The notes beneath the pieces are model-generated. The model saw only the letters and a list, made by a program, of their open reading frames with translations, had not been told where the DNA came from and did not search any database. From Ruminiclostridium cellobioparum DSM 1351 = ATCC 15832 (GTDB lineage: Bacteria; Bacillota; Clostridia; Acetivibrionales; DSM-1351): a stretch of 64,000 nucleotides of DNA. The position numbers and the translations under genes were made by a program. Location: contig NZ_JHYD01000002.1 in NCBI RefSeq assembly GCF_000621505.1, positions 248,001 through 312,000 on the forward strand, in the 5' to 3' direction. This document shows positions 1 to 7,895 of this stretch, piece after piece (position 1 is the first letter of the stretch; every line of letters starts with the position of its first letter).

Positions 1-383
1 AATTAATCCTTACCTCTGATTATGCAAGATCCATAGGGACGCTGCAGCTGCTGAAATCACCCTATGCCGACGGCAGAGCACTTCTGGTCCTGACAGGGCC
101 TGATCCCAATGCTCTTGGCAGGGTGACGAAGCTGGTCAGCAATGAAAAAATGAGCTGGAACCTTAAGAATGATTTTGTCCTGATTGACAGCAAGGGCAAT
201 ATAAAATCCTATCAGTTTCAAAATGAAGAGCTTACCGAAACCAAACCCACCCTGGCAAAGAGCATATTTGAAAACAGAAGCTCCCTGCTGTTCGCACTTG
301 CAGGAACCTCGGTCATGGTGGTGCTGTTCCTGGCAATGCTGTTGATAATACTGAGAATGCGGCATAAAAGGCCAAATCCATAA
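1..383 (+). CDS. C-terminal end of a BcsB-like membrane protein (5' truncated by window)
   Basis: The frame is open from base 3 to the TAA at 381-383, so only the last 126 or so residues are visible. They contain a segment (around SPYADGRALLVLTGPDP) that resembles the C-terminal part of BcsB, the periplasmic or extracellular cellulose-synthase partner, which carries a similar 'value ... G.D' stretch. A single strongly hydrophobic membrane segment (about the last 35 residues) and a short basic tail R-M-R-H-K-R follow. BcsB proteins also end in one membrane anchor, so topology fits. The assignment rests on weak similarity; another single-pass exported protein is possible. The rest of the operon lies upstream of the window. 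Confidence 0.5.
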   Translation, partial: LILTSDYARSIGTLQLLKSPYADGRALLVLTGPDPNALGRVTKLVSNEKMSWNLKNDFVLIDSKGNIKSYQFQNEELTETKPTLAKSIFENRSSLLFALAGTSVMVVLFLAMLLIILRMRHKRPNP

Positions 384-416
384 TGGCGGGATTACAAAAC
401 CGGCAATAATATAAAC

Positions 417-451
417 GGGGCTGTCTCAATTGATTCTCTTGAGACGGCCCC
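417..451. terminator. Intergenic hairpin between convergent genes
   Basis: A 13-bp stem (GGGGCTGTCTCAA, 417-429, with TTGAGACGGCCCC, 439-451, one G-U pair) and a 9-nt loop lie between the BcsB-like gene and the convergent nitroreductase. Neither side has a long U tract, so it may act in both directions or simply be a strong hairpin. Confidence 0.6.
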
Positions 452-509
452 GTCTGCTTAAAGATTATTTAAATTTAAAATATGTGCACAATAAGGTTAA
501 CTTTAAACT

Positions 510-1109
510 TTACTTTAAAAACTTTACTCTGAAATCCAGCGGCTGAAACTGCTTTTCATCGGGAGAAGCGGTAGGCTTTCCAAAAGGCATCTGGGCCAGC
601 AGCTTCCAGTTGGAAGGAATATTCCATTCCCTGCTTACACTGGAATCTATAAGGGGATTATAATGCTGCAGCGAAGCACCAAAACCCTCCAGCTCAAGTG
701 CGGTCCAAACTATATACTGCAGCATTCCGCCGGACTCTAAAGACCAGACGGGAAAATTGTCCTTGTACAGTTCAAATTGGCGCTGCAGTGATTCTACCAC
801 TGATTGATCCTCAAAAAACAATACCGTACCATAACCGTTTTTAAATGAATCAATTTTGCTTTCAGTTGAACTAAAGTTTTCTGGAGGTACGAGCTTTCTC
901 AGTTCCTCCTTTGTCAGGTCCCATAATTTATCGTGATGTCCGCCGAGTAAAACCATGACCCTGCCGCTCTGACTGTTAAACGCAGTAGGAGCGTATTTAA
1001 CCGCATCATTTACAATTTCCTGAAGCCTTGTATCTGAAACAGTTGACTCTTTGCTGATTCCATAAAAAGAACGTCTATCTTTAACCGCATTATAAAAATC
1101 TTTTGACAT
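510..1109 (-). CDS. Nitroreductase family protein (Frm2/YdgI-like)
   Basis: A 199-residue FMN-dependent nitroreductase-fold protein. It starts with the usual helix and RRS motif (AVKDRRSFYGI), has the A-P-T-A-F-N-S-Q-S-G segment that binds FMN, and ends with a G-F-G-A-S-L-Q-H-Y-N segment seen in the short 'fatty acid repression mutant' Frm2/Hbn1 subfamily (about 200 residues). Members reduce nitro compounds or quinones with NAD(P)H; the true substrate is unknown. The start at 1109 is chosen because AAGGAGGATTACC precedes it at normal spacing; a longer frame to 1154 has no better site. It lies 68 bases downstream of the helicase gene on the same strand, so the two may be co-transcribed. Confidence 0.85.
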   Translation of the reverse strand: MSKDFYNAVKDRRSFYGISKESTVSDTRLQEIVNDAVKYAPTAFNSQSGRVMVLLGGHHDKLWDLTKEELRKLVPPENFSSTESKIDSFKNGYGTVLFFEDQSVVESLQRQFELYKDNFPVWSLESGGMLQYIVWTALELEGFGASLQHYNPLIDSSVSREWNIPSNWKLLAQMPFGKPTASPDEKQFQPLDFRVKFLK

Positions 1110-1177
1110 ATTGGTAATCCTCCTTAATGTTTTTACATAAATAAGATTTACCACTTAAATGCGATTTTAAACATATA

Positions 1178-2965
1178 TTACCGGTCTTTTCTATAGGATT
1201 TACCGCCCGCAGCTTTAAAACCAGGGTGACCCGACTTTCTTTTCGGCCCCTGGCCTCCGTTCCCGCCGCCATGACCGGTAAAGGTGTTGTAGGTGCCGCT
1301 GCTTCTGCCGAAACCGGAACTGCTTCTTCCGGCTTTTTTACGCGGGGTTGATTTCTCAATATTAATCCTCTTGCCCTTGATGGTATGGTTCTTCATGGAC
1401 CGCAGGACCTCTGCGGCAAATTCCTTTGGTACTTCAACAAAGGAGTACCTGTCGAAAATATCTATGGAACCCACCATTTTGCCGGGAAGGCCGGAAGATT
1501 CCACAAGGCCTTCAATAATATGCTTGGGCTGGATCTTGTTCTCACTGCCGATATTGATAAACAGCCTTACCATATCATTGCCGGAATCCGAATCGAAATC
1601 CGATGCTTCGTCTATTTCACTTACGGTATTTGGAAAATTTCCGCTCTGCTCGGCGTACATCTTTAACAATGCGGCAGCTACATCCAGAGAAGTTACGAAA
1701 CTATCATCCTGATCTTCAGTATCGGAATTGATTGTATTTACAAACCTCTCAATATGGCTTAGATACTTGGATAATCCTTCATGTCCCAGATTTTCCCTAA
1801 GTAATTTGAGAACATTTGACATCTTTTTCTCTTCAACATCATTTATTGTGGGAGGCTTTATCAAGCTTACAGTAGATTTTGTATAGCGCTGAATATCTCT
1901 GAGCTTATAAATTTCCCTTCCTGAAATAAAGGTAAAAGCCTTGCCTGTTCTGCCCGCCCTGCCTGTTCTGCCGATTCTGTGAACGTAGTATTCTTCATCA
2001 CTTGGAATGTCATAATTGAATACGGCCTCCACGTCATCCACATCAATACCCCTTGCCGCTACGTCTGTGGCAATCAGAATGTCAAAGTTTCCTTTTCTGA
2101 ACTGGGACATGACCTTGTCTCTGTGCTCCTGGCGCATGTCGCCATGGAGGGCTTCGGCTGAGAAACCTCTCGACTGGAGACTTGAGGTCAGATCATCGAC
2201 TCTCTTTTTAGTATTGCAGAATACCAGGGACAGCTTGATGTCGTTTGTATCAATCAGGCGGGAAAGAACCTCCAGCTTTGCAGATTCCTTGACTTCCAGA
2301 TAATACTGCTCAATACTGGGAACAGTCAGCTGTTTGTGCGCTACCTTTATATGAACCGGGTCTTTTTGATATTTCCTGGTTATATCAAGAATTTCCTTTG
2401 GCATTGTGGCCGAGAAGAGTATTGTCTGCCTGTCTTCAGGAACCTTTTCCAATATGGTATCAATGTCTTCGCGGAAACCCATATTCAGCATTTCATCCGC
2501 TTCATCCAGAACTATCATCTTCAGATTTTCCAGCTTTATGGTTCTGCGTCTCATGTGGTCCATAACACGTCCGGGAGTTCCGATTATAATCTGGGGACGC
2601 TTTTTCAGCGCCAATATCTGTCTGTCTATGGGCTGACCGCCGTATACAGGTAAAATTCTTATTCCGTCTTTATATTTCAATACATTTCTCAGCTCTTCCG
2701 AGGACTGTATTGCTAGCTCTCTTGTGGGACAAAGCACCAAAACCTGTATGGTATCAATTTGGGGCTGAATCATTTCAATGGCCGGTATGCCGAAAGCACA
2801 GGTCTTTCCTGTTCCTGTCTGAGCCTGGCCTATTAAATCATTACCTTCAAGAATTGGGGGAATAGATTGGGATTGAATGGGAGTGGCCTCCTCAAACCCC
2901 ATGTCGGCTATTGCATGTTGTACTTCATTTGAAAGGTTGAGATCCTTAAAACTTAAATTTTCCAT
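1178..2965 (-). CDS. deaD: DEAD-box RNA helicase, CsdA/DeaD type
   Basis: A 595-residue ATP-dependent RNA helicase that unwinds structured RNA in ribosome assembly, mRNA decay and cold adaptation. Visible motifs are Walker A AQTGTGKT (48-55), DEAD (154-157), SAT (185-187), ARGID (304-308) and HRIGRTGR (329-336). A linker is followed by a DbpA-type RNA-binding domain (about 465-538) and a basic glycine-rich tail (541-595), the domain order of CsdA/DeaD. The start has an AAAGG ribosome site. It is transcribed away from a second helicase gene at 3251; the 285-bp spacer holds the promoters for both. Confidence 0.93.
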   Translation of the reverse strand: MENLSFKDLNLSNEVQHAIADMGFEEATPIQSQSIPPILEGNDLIGQAQTGTGKTCAFGIPAIEMIQPQIDTIQVLVLCPTRELAIQSSEELRNVLKYKDGIRILPVYGGQPIDRQILALKKRPQIIIGTPGRVMDHMRRRTIKLENLKMIVLDEADEMLNMGFREDIDTILEKVPEDRQTILFSATMPKEILDITRKYQKDPVHIKVAHKQLTVPSIEQYYLEVKESAKLEVLSRLIDTNDIKLSLVFCNTKKRVDDLTSSLQSRGFSAEALHGDMRQEHRDKVMSQFRKGNFDILIATDVAARGIDVDDVEAVFNYDIPSDEEYYVHRIGRTGRAGRTGKAFTFISGREIYKLRDIQRYTKSTVSLIKPPTINDVEEKKMSNVLKLLRENLGHEGLSKYLSHIERFVNTINSDTEDQDDSFVTSLDVAAALLKMYAEQSGNFPNTVSEIDEASDFDSDSGNDMVRLFINIGSENKIQPKHIIEGLVESSGLPGKMVGSIDIFDRYSFVEVPKEFAAEVLRSMKNHTIKGKRINIEKSTPRKKAGRSSSGFGRSSGTYNTFTGHGGGNGGQGPKRKSGHPGFKAAGGKSYRKDR

Positions 2966-3142
2966 TTTTGTTCCTTTACTTTATAATCTTAAAATTTATC
3001 ATACCTATACAATAATAATTATTATTTACTGTTTTTGCAATGTTTATTTATTTTATGGTAATATGTGGTAAAGGTTTGGACGCCTGAACCCGGTATATTT
3101 TTAAGATTGCCTTAACAAAATAATCACGGGCTGCAACACTAT

Positions 3143-3171
3143 TTGCCAGTACCTGGCTGCTATGCTATTAT
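3143..3171 (+). promoter_or_regulatory. Sigma-A type promoter of the RhlE-like helicase
   Basis: TTGCCA (3143-3148), a 17-nt spacer and TATTAT (3166-3171) give a good vegetative promoter about 80 bases before the helicase start. The transcript would begin near 3178 and carry a leader of roughly 70 nt that contains a small reading frame at 3196. Confidence 0.6.
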
Positions 3172-3195
3172 AGATTGGTAATATAAAGGAGATAT

Positions 3196-3261
3196 ATGTT
3201 ATTTCCGATATATTATAGAGTAATAAAACCAACATATATTAAGGAGACATATGATATTTAA
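3196..3261 (+). CDS. Possible 21-residue upstream ORF overlapping the helicase start
   Basis: ATG at 3196 follows an AAAGGAG ribosome site and opens a 21-codon frame rich in Tyr and Ile (MLFPIYYRVIKPTYIKETYDI is 21 residues; first half MLFPIYYRVI). It stops at TAA 3259-3261, inside the first codons of the helicase gene, whose ATG is at 3251. Overlap of this kind allows translational coupling or attenuation. No homologue is recognised and the frame could be chance. Confidence 0.3.
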   Translation: MLFPIYYRVIKPTYIKETYDI

Positions 3262-4585
3262 GGATTTAAATTTAAACGAGCCTATTTTAAAGGCCATAGA
3301 GCATGAAAAATATGAGGTGCCGACAAGTATTCAGGAACAGGCTATTCCTCCAATACTGCTAAAAAAGGATCTGCTTGGATGCGCACAAACCGGAACGGGT
3401 AAGACGGCGGCTTTTGCAATGCCCATAATTCAATTGCTTTCAGAAGAGATTGCAGGAAAGAAATCAAGGCCCATAAGGGCTCTTGTACTCACCCCTACAA
3501 GAGAATTGGCAATGCAGATTATGGAGAGCTTCGCAGCTTACGGGAGATTTACCGGGTTAAAATACTGTGTTGTTTTTGGAGGAGTAGCACAGAAAACGCA
3601 AACAGATCAATTACAGGCAGGCGTTGATGTTTTAATAGCCACTCCGGGAAGACTGCTTGACCTGATCAATCAAAAATATATTGATTTATCACATATCGGT
3701 TATTTTGTACTTGACGAAGCCGATAGAATGCTGGATATGGGGTTTGGACCCGATGTGAGGAAAGTAATAAAAATTTTACCTTCCAAAAGACAAACTCTGC
3801 TTTTTTCAGCTACCATGCCGGAGGAAATTGCAAAACTCGCAAATTCATTGCTGACAGATCCGGTAAAAGTATCGGTTACGCCTGTCTCATCAACTGTGGA
3901 TACTATTATGCAGAGCCTTTACTTTGTAGAAAAGAAAGACAAGAGAGCCTTATTGATACATCTGTTAAAGGATAAAACATTTGAATCGGTTCTGGTATTT
4001 ACCCGTACAAAGCACGGTGCGGACAGAGTGGCAAAAACACTTGTCAAAGCGGGAATTAAAGCGCAGGCCATACATGGAGACAAATCACAGGGCGCCAGAC
4101 AGCTGGCATTGAACTCTTTCAAGGGAAGGAAAATCAGGGTATTGGTGGCCACTGATATTGCCGCCCGCGGAATTGATGTGGAAAAACTCTCACATGTTAT
4201 TAATTTTGATCTGCCGGCCTCTCCCGAAACCTATGTTCATAGAATCGGCCGTACGGGAAGAGCAGGGCAGGAAGGTGTATCAATATCCTTTTGTGATGAA
4301 GAGGAAAGGAAGTATCTGAAAGATATTGAAAAATTAATATCAAAGCGTATACCTGTAGTTGAGGAACATAAATATTCAATTGCAAATCATACTCCTGCTG
4401 TAATAATGAATTCCGAACCAAGGGTAAATCATATAAAGCCTCAGCCAAAAACTATTTCAAAAAGGCCTGAAAGGGAAAGGCCTGGCAAGCTTAAAGCAAA
4501 TTTGGGCATCAAAAATCAAAATAATAGGAACATTAAGAATATTGGCAGCAAAAAAAGCAGCACTGGAAAAGACCGTCCAAATTAG
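3251..4585 (+). CDS. DEAD-box RNA helicase, RhlE-like
   Basis: A 444-residue RNA helicase with Q motif (TSIQEQAIP), Walker A AQTGTGKT (45-52), PTREL, DEAD (155-158), SAT (186-188), ARGIDV and HRIGRTGR (330-337). It lacks the DbpA-type RNA-binding domain of its divergent neighbour and ends in a 60-residue basic, low-complexity tail rich in Lys, Arg and Asn (about 385-444), which usually gives non-specific RNA binding. That layout is typical of RhlE-type proteins in Firmicutes. The ATG at 3251 has TAAGGAGACAT directly before it. Its job is probably RNA remodelling or decay; no specific substrate can be read from sequence. Confidence 0.9.
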   Translation: MIFKDLNLNEPILKAIEHEKYEVPTSIQEQAIPPILLKKDLLGCAQTGTGKTAAFAMPIIQLLSEEIAGKKSRPIRALVLTPTRELAMQIMESFAAYGRFTGLKYCVVFGGVAQKTQTDQLQAGVDVLIATPGRLLDLINQKYIDLSHIGYFVLDEADRMLDMGFGPDVRKVIKILPSKRQTLLFSATMPEEIAKLANSLLTDPVKVSVTPVSSTVDTIMQSLYFVEKKDKRALLIHLLKDKTFESVLVFTRTKHGADRVAKTLVKAGIKAQAIHGDKSQGARQLALNSFKGRKIRVLVATDIAARGIDVEKLSHVINFDLPASPETYVHRIGRTGRAGQEGVSISFCDEEERKYLKDIEKLISKRIPVVEEHKYSIANHTPAVIMNSEPRVNHIKPQPKTISKRPERERPGKLKANLGIKNQNNRNIKNIGSKKSSTGKDRPN

Positions 4586-4615
4586 TCTTATTCAAACTAT
4601 TGGGGGATAAACATC

Positions 4616-5269
4616 ATGAAAAAATTCGCATTTGTATCTGATTTTGATGGAACACTCACAGACAGGGACTTTTACCATATAGTTATGGATAAGTATTTAA
4701 AAGATTGGGCCTGGGATTATTATGAGGAATGGAAAAAGACAAAAAAGATAAACGTGGACTTTCTGAACAGGATTTTCGGTTCCATGGACAGAAGTGAGGA
4801 AGAAATCCTGGAGGATATATTGGAGCTTCCGCTTGATCCTTATGCAATGGACTTTATAAAAAAAGTTGAGGCTTCTGGAGGGGATTTTTATATATTGAGT
4901 GCCGGGACCTCATATTATATCAAAAAGCTGTTGGGACATTTCAATATTCGGAATGTCACGGTAATTTCCATGGAGGGCAGGTACCAAAACAGAGGAATTA
5001 CCATAATGCCCGATCCAAAGAATGAGTTTTACTCCAGTATTTGGGGCATAGATAAGGCGAAAGTGGTAGCAGCCTTGAAGGCAAGATATGAAAAAGTATA
5101 TTTTGCCGGGGACAGCGAACCTGATATAGGGGCGGCAAAAGCTGCCGATTGCGCTTTTGCAAGAAATGATCTGAAAAAGCATTTATCAGAACAAAATGTA
5201 CCATTTGTTCCTTTTAACAAATATAATGAGGTTGATGAGTATATGGTCCGGCAGGGGATGCTGAAATAG
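4616..5269 (+). CDS. HAD-superfamily phosphatase, MtnX-like
   Basis: A 217-residue haloacid-dehalogenase-type phosphatase. Motif I is DFDGTLTD with catalytic aspartates D9 and D11, motif II is the serine in LSAGTS (S95), and motif IV is GDSEPD (165-170). The protein is closest to the MtnX / SerB-like group that acts on small phosphorylated metabolites. It lies 30 bases after the helicase and 56 before araM on the same strand. Because the next gene makes or uses sn-glycerol-1-phosphate, this enzyme could act on a glycerol phosphate product; that is inference only. The methionine-salvage reaction of true MtnX is not supported, since no mtn genes are nearby. Confidence 0.75.
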   Translation: MKKFAFVSDFDGTLTDRDFYHIVMDKYLKDWAWDYYEEWKKTKKINVDFLNRIFGSMDRSEEEILEDILELPLDPYAMDFIKKVEASGGDFYILSAGTSYYIKKLLGHFNIRNVTVISMEGRYQNRGITIMPDPKNEFYSSIWGIDKAKVVAALKARYEKVYFAGDSEPDIGAAKAADCAFARNDLKKHLSEQNVPFVPFNKYNEVDEYMVRQGMLK

Positions 5270-5325
5270 ACAACCTCAAAAACCGTATAAACAGCCGGCA
5301 TGTAAGTAAAGAATTTGGAGGCAAT

Positions 5326-6390
5326 ATGAAAACAGCCATACACAGAATTGATATTCCTGCAATAATGGAGGTAAACAGCAACATTCTGGAAAATGTCGGT
5401 TCATATGTTGAAAGAGCCGGTATTTCAAGGGTTATTGTGCTATTCGGAGAGGGCATAAGAGAGCTTTTTGGAGAAAAAATCATTTCTTCCATTAAGAATA
5501 AAACGACACTTTCACTTCTGGAAACCTATGACTTTGATGATATAACCATTGAAAAGCTCATACCCCATGCTTTTTCCATTCCTTCAAAAGCTGATGCTGT
5601 CATCGGAGTGGGAGGGGGGAAGGTGCTGGATACCGCCAAGTATATCGCTTTTTTGAATAACCTTCCTTTTATAAGCATACCCACTTCAACCTCAAATGAC
5701 GGCTTTTCAAGCTCAGGCTGTTCACTGGTCATAAACGGCAAAAGAACCTCGGTGCATGCCGCAATGCCTTTTGGCATCATCGTTGATCTTGCGGTTATAA
5801 AAAATGCTCCTGTCAAATTCATATATTCCGGGCTGGGAGATATAGTTTCAAAGATTTCGGCAGTATTTGACTGGTACTTTGAAGAACGTAACAATGCGGC
5901 AAGGGTTGACGATTTTGCCGCCATGCTGGCTAAAAAGTCGGTCAACAGCATTGTGAGAATGCCCTACACCAATATAACCGAACAATTTTTTCTGAAAGAG
6001 ATGGTTGACTCGCTGACCATGAGCGGTATTGCCATGGAAATAGCGGGCAGCAGCTCACCGGCCAGCGGAAGTGAGCACCTCATATCCCATGCTCTGGATA
6101 AAATACTCGACAAGCCTCAGCTCCACGGAATCCAGGTGGGAATTGCAACATACCTGATGAGTCTGGTTCAGCAGCACAGGTTTGAGCGTGTGGAAAAGTT
6201 CCTGGGCGATACAGGCTTCTTTGACCATGTTGCAACTCTCGGTATGGAGGCTGAGGCTTTTGAGAAGGCAATCGACATTGCTCCCTCCATAAAACCCAAC
6301 AGGTATACCTTCATTCATGTTGAGGAGAACAGGAACAGGGCAAAGGAACTTTTAAGGAACAATGAGATACTGAAGAAAATACTGACTTAA
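5326..6390 (+). CDS. araM: sn-Glycerol-1-phosphate dehydrogenase (AraM/EgsA family)
   Basis: A 354-residue member of the iron-containing alcohol dehydrogenase superfamily that reduces dihydroxyacetone phosphate to sn-glycerol-1-phosphate with NAD(P)H. Evidence is the nucleotide-binding GVGGGKVLDTAKY segment (94-106), the PTSTSNDGFSSS segment (120-131), the GLGDIVSK segment with likely metal ligand D172, and histidines in SGSEHLISH (H251) and LHG (H267), the metal-binding pattern of AraM proteins. In bacilli AraM feeds heptaprenylglyceryl phosphate lipids. A GGAG site precedes the ATG at 5326. No pcrB is present in the window, so the fate of the product is unknown. Confidence 0.88.
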   Translation: MKTAIHRIDIPAIMEVNSNILENVGSYVERAGISRVIVLFGEGIRELFGEKIISSIKNKTTLSLLETYDFDDITIEKLIPHAFSIPSKADAVIGVGGGKVLDTAKYIAFLNNLPFISIPTSTSNDGFSSSGCSLVINGKRTSVHAAMPFGIIVDLAVIKNAPVKFIYSGLGDIVSKISAVFDWYFEERNNAARVDDFAAMLAKKSVNSIVRMPYTNITEQFFLKEMVDSLTMSGIAMEIAGSSSPASGSEHLISHALDKILDKPQLHGIQVGIATYLMSLVQQHRFERVEKFLGDTGFFDHVATLGMEAEAFEKAIDIAPSIKPNRYTFIHVEENRNRAKELLRNNEILKKILT

Positions 6391-6426
6391 AGATTTTGTT
6401 TTACTTTACAGAAGGATTTAATCGGA

Positions 6427-6673
6427 ATCAACTGATACGCGAGTATAACTTCATAAAAAAGATGCATGGTTAAAAACAATTGCGATAAAATTGCCGACGA
6501 AGGTAAAGTGGTTTTGCCGGCAAAGCAACAGGACGTTGCTTTGAGCTTCAAATCGAGACAGGATGTCGAGTTTGAGCGACGGCAAAACCGCTTTAAATGA
6601 GGCGGTACAATTTTCGCAATTGTTTTGGGTGCATTCTTTTTTTATGAAGTTAGTACGGGAGTTACCAGTTGAT
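6427..6673. repeat. Palindromic repeat, copy A (247 bp, imperfect inverted-repeat arms)
   Basis: The convergent gap between araM and ldh is filled by one element. Its ends are a perfect 8-bp inverted repeat (ATCAACTG at 6427-6434, CAGTTGAT at 6666-6673). Inside, imperfect arms of about 80 bp pair: AACTTCATAAAAAA near 6448 with TTTTTTATGAAGTT near 6647, ACAATTGCG near 6477 with CGCAATTGT near 6615, and GGTTTTGCC near 6510 with GGCAAAACC near 6581. The tip holds two extra hairpins (6521-6577). The same family recurs at 54911-55073 and, in part, at 58271-58348. No coding frame or transposase is visible; it looks like a MITE-type or structured-RNA repeat. Confidence 0.8.
6521..6577 (+). other. 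Tandem hairpins with CAGGAYG loops inside repeat copy A
   Basis: Two related units follow each other at the tip of the palindrome: CAAAGCAAC - AGGAC - GTTGCTTTG (6521-6543) and CAAATCGAGAC - AGGAT - GTCGAGTTTG (6549-6574), each followed by AGC. Both present ACAGGAYGT at the loop, which matches the CAGGA(U/C/A)G repeat of CsrA-binding RNAs. Whether CsrA binds is unknown. Confidence 0.5.
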
Positions 6674-6746
6674 ATAAAAAAATACAAATGTAAAGTATAA
6701 TTTAAATTAACCGGCACAACGCCATTAAATTAATTGGCAAAACAGG

Positions 6747-7697
6747 TTACAGTTTCAGCCCCTCAATAACCTGCTTCAGCGCTGCCGCCGATTTATTCAG
6801 AAGTGCTGTTTCATCCTCGCTGAGAGGTACTTTAATAATTCTGGCGATACCGTCGGAATTAACCTGACTTGGAATACTGAGACAAATATCGCTCAGGCCG
6901 TATTCTCCCTCAAGCAGGCTGGACACGGTCAGAATGGAATTCTCATTCCGCACGATTGCTTCAACTATCCTTCTGACTGCCAGGGCAACGGCATAGTAGG
7001 TCGCACCTTTGCGGTCAATTATTTCATAGGCGGCATTTTTTACATTGTTATAGGTGGTTTCCTTAAAGCTTTCACTGTCACAGGAGTTGCAGTCCTTGCA
7101 GTATGCATCCATGGGCACTCCTGCAATTGAAGCAAGGCTCCAGGTGGGAACTTCGGTATCCCCGTGTTCTCCGATAATATAGGCATGGACATTTCTGGGG
7201 TCCACCCCCATATGCTCCCCTATCATGTATTTGAAACGGGCCGAATCCAAAACCGTCCCTGAACCGATGACCCTGTTTTTGGGAAAGCCTGAAAGCTTGT
7301 AGGTTACATAGGTAAGGATGTCCACGGGATTTGTCACCACCAGCAGGATACAATCTGTATTGTACTTTATTATATTTCCCACAACATCCTTGAAAATGGC
7401 GGTATTCTTATTCACCAGGTCGATTCTGGTTTCACCGGGTTTTTGATTGGCTCCTCCGGTAATGACAACGATATCGGCATCCCTGCAATCGGAATAGGTT
7501 CCGCTGTATATTTTGACAGGCCTGACGAAAGGCATTCCGTGGTTCATATCCATGGCCTCGCCTTCGGCCTTCCGGGCGTTTATATCTATAAGCACCAGCT
7601 CTGAAATCAGTCCGCTTAACATAAGGGTATAGGCTGTGGTTGATCCCACAAAGCCGGTGCCGACTATTGCAATTTTGTTTATTGATTTATTTTTCAT
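6747..7697 (-). CDS. ldh: L-lactate dehydrogenase
   Basis: A 316-residue NAD-dependent L-lactate dehydrogenase that turns pyruvate and NADH into lactate in the cytosol. Visible are the Rossmann GTGFVG (13-18), the mobile-loop segment [10 protein letters not shown] (82-91), TNPVDI, the [11 protein letters not shown] helix with D151 and R154, and the catalytic histidine in IGEHGDTE (H178). The length is normal. I place the start at 7697 ([13 protein letters not shown]), which aligns with family N-termini; upstream in-frame ATGs at 7706-7727 fall in or directly after the GAAAGGA ribosome site. The leader before it is nearly identical to the one before the TraB gene at 37759, which hints at shared control. 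Confidence 0.94.
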   Translation of the reverse strand: MKNKSINKIAIVGTGFVGSTTAYTLMLSGLISELVLIDINARKAEGEAMDMNHGMPFVRPVKIYSGTYSDCRDADIVVITGGANQKPGETRIDLVNKNTAIFKDVVGNIIKYNTDCILLVVTNPVDILTYVTYKLSGFPKNRVIGSGTVLDSARFKYMIGEHMGVDPRNVHAYIIGEHGDTEVPTWSLASIAGVPMDAYCKDCNSCDSESFKETTYNNVKNAAYEIIDRKGATYYAVALAVRRIVEAIVRNENSILTVSSLLEGEYGLSDICLSIPSQVNSDGIARIIKVPLSEDETALLNKSAAALKQVIEGLKL

Positions 7698-7735
7698 ATT
7701 AGCCATCATTCCTTTCGCTGTGCTCAAGGCACAAA
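7698..7735 (-). promoter_or_regulatory. Leader module of ldh shared with the TraB-family gene
   Basis: Reading on the minus strand, TTTTGTGCCTTGAGCACAG (a TGTGC-CTTGA-GCACA hairpin) is followed by GCGAAAGGAATGAT and a 12-base spacer to the ATG. The same run, differing at about three positions, stands before the TraB-family gene (37720-37758). Two other hairpins lie just upstream of ldh (GCCC-TGAC-GGGC and GGGTA...TACCC). I do not recognise a known riboswitch. Confidence 0.55.
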
Positions 7736-7895
7736 AGTTATGAAATTTGCCCGTCAGGGCTTTATTTTCCGGGTAACTATTAATATACCCTAAAAGTGGT
7801 AAAAAGTAACAATAATTTGTTTGAATAAATTTGAAATATAATGTAAAATATTATTATATTTATGCAAAAAAGTGCAGGATTAAGGAGCAATTCTT

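Noticed and set aside
4616-5269. True MtnX of methionine salvage
   Set aside because: Only fold-level motifs are shared and no other mtn gene lies nearby.
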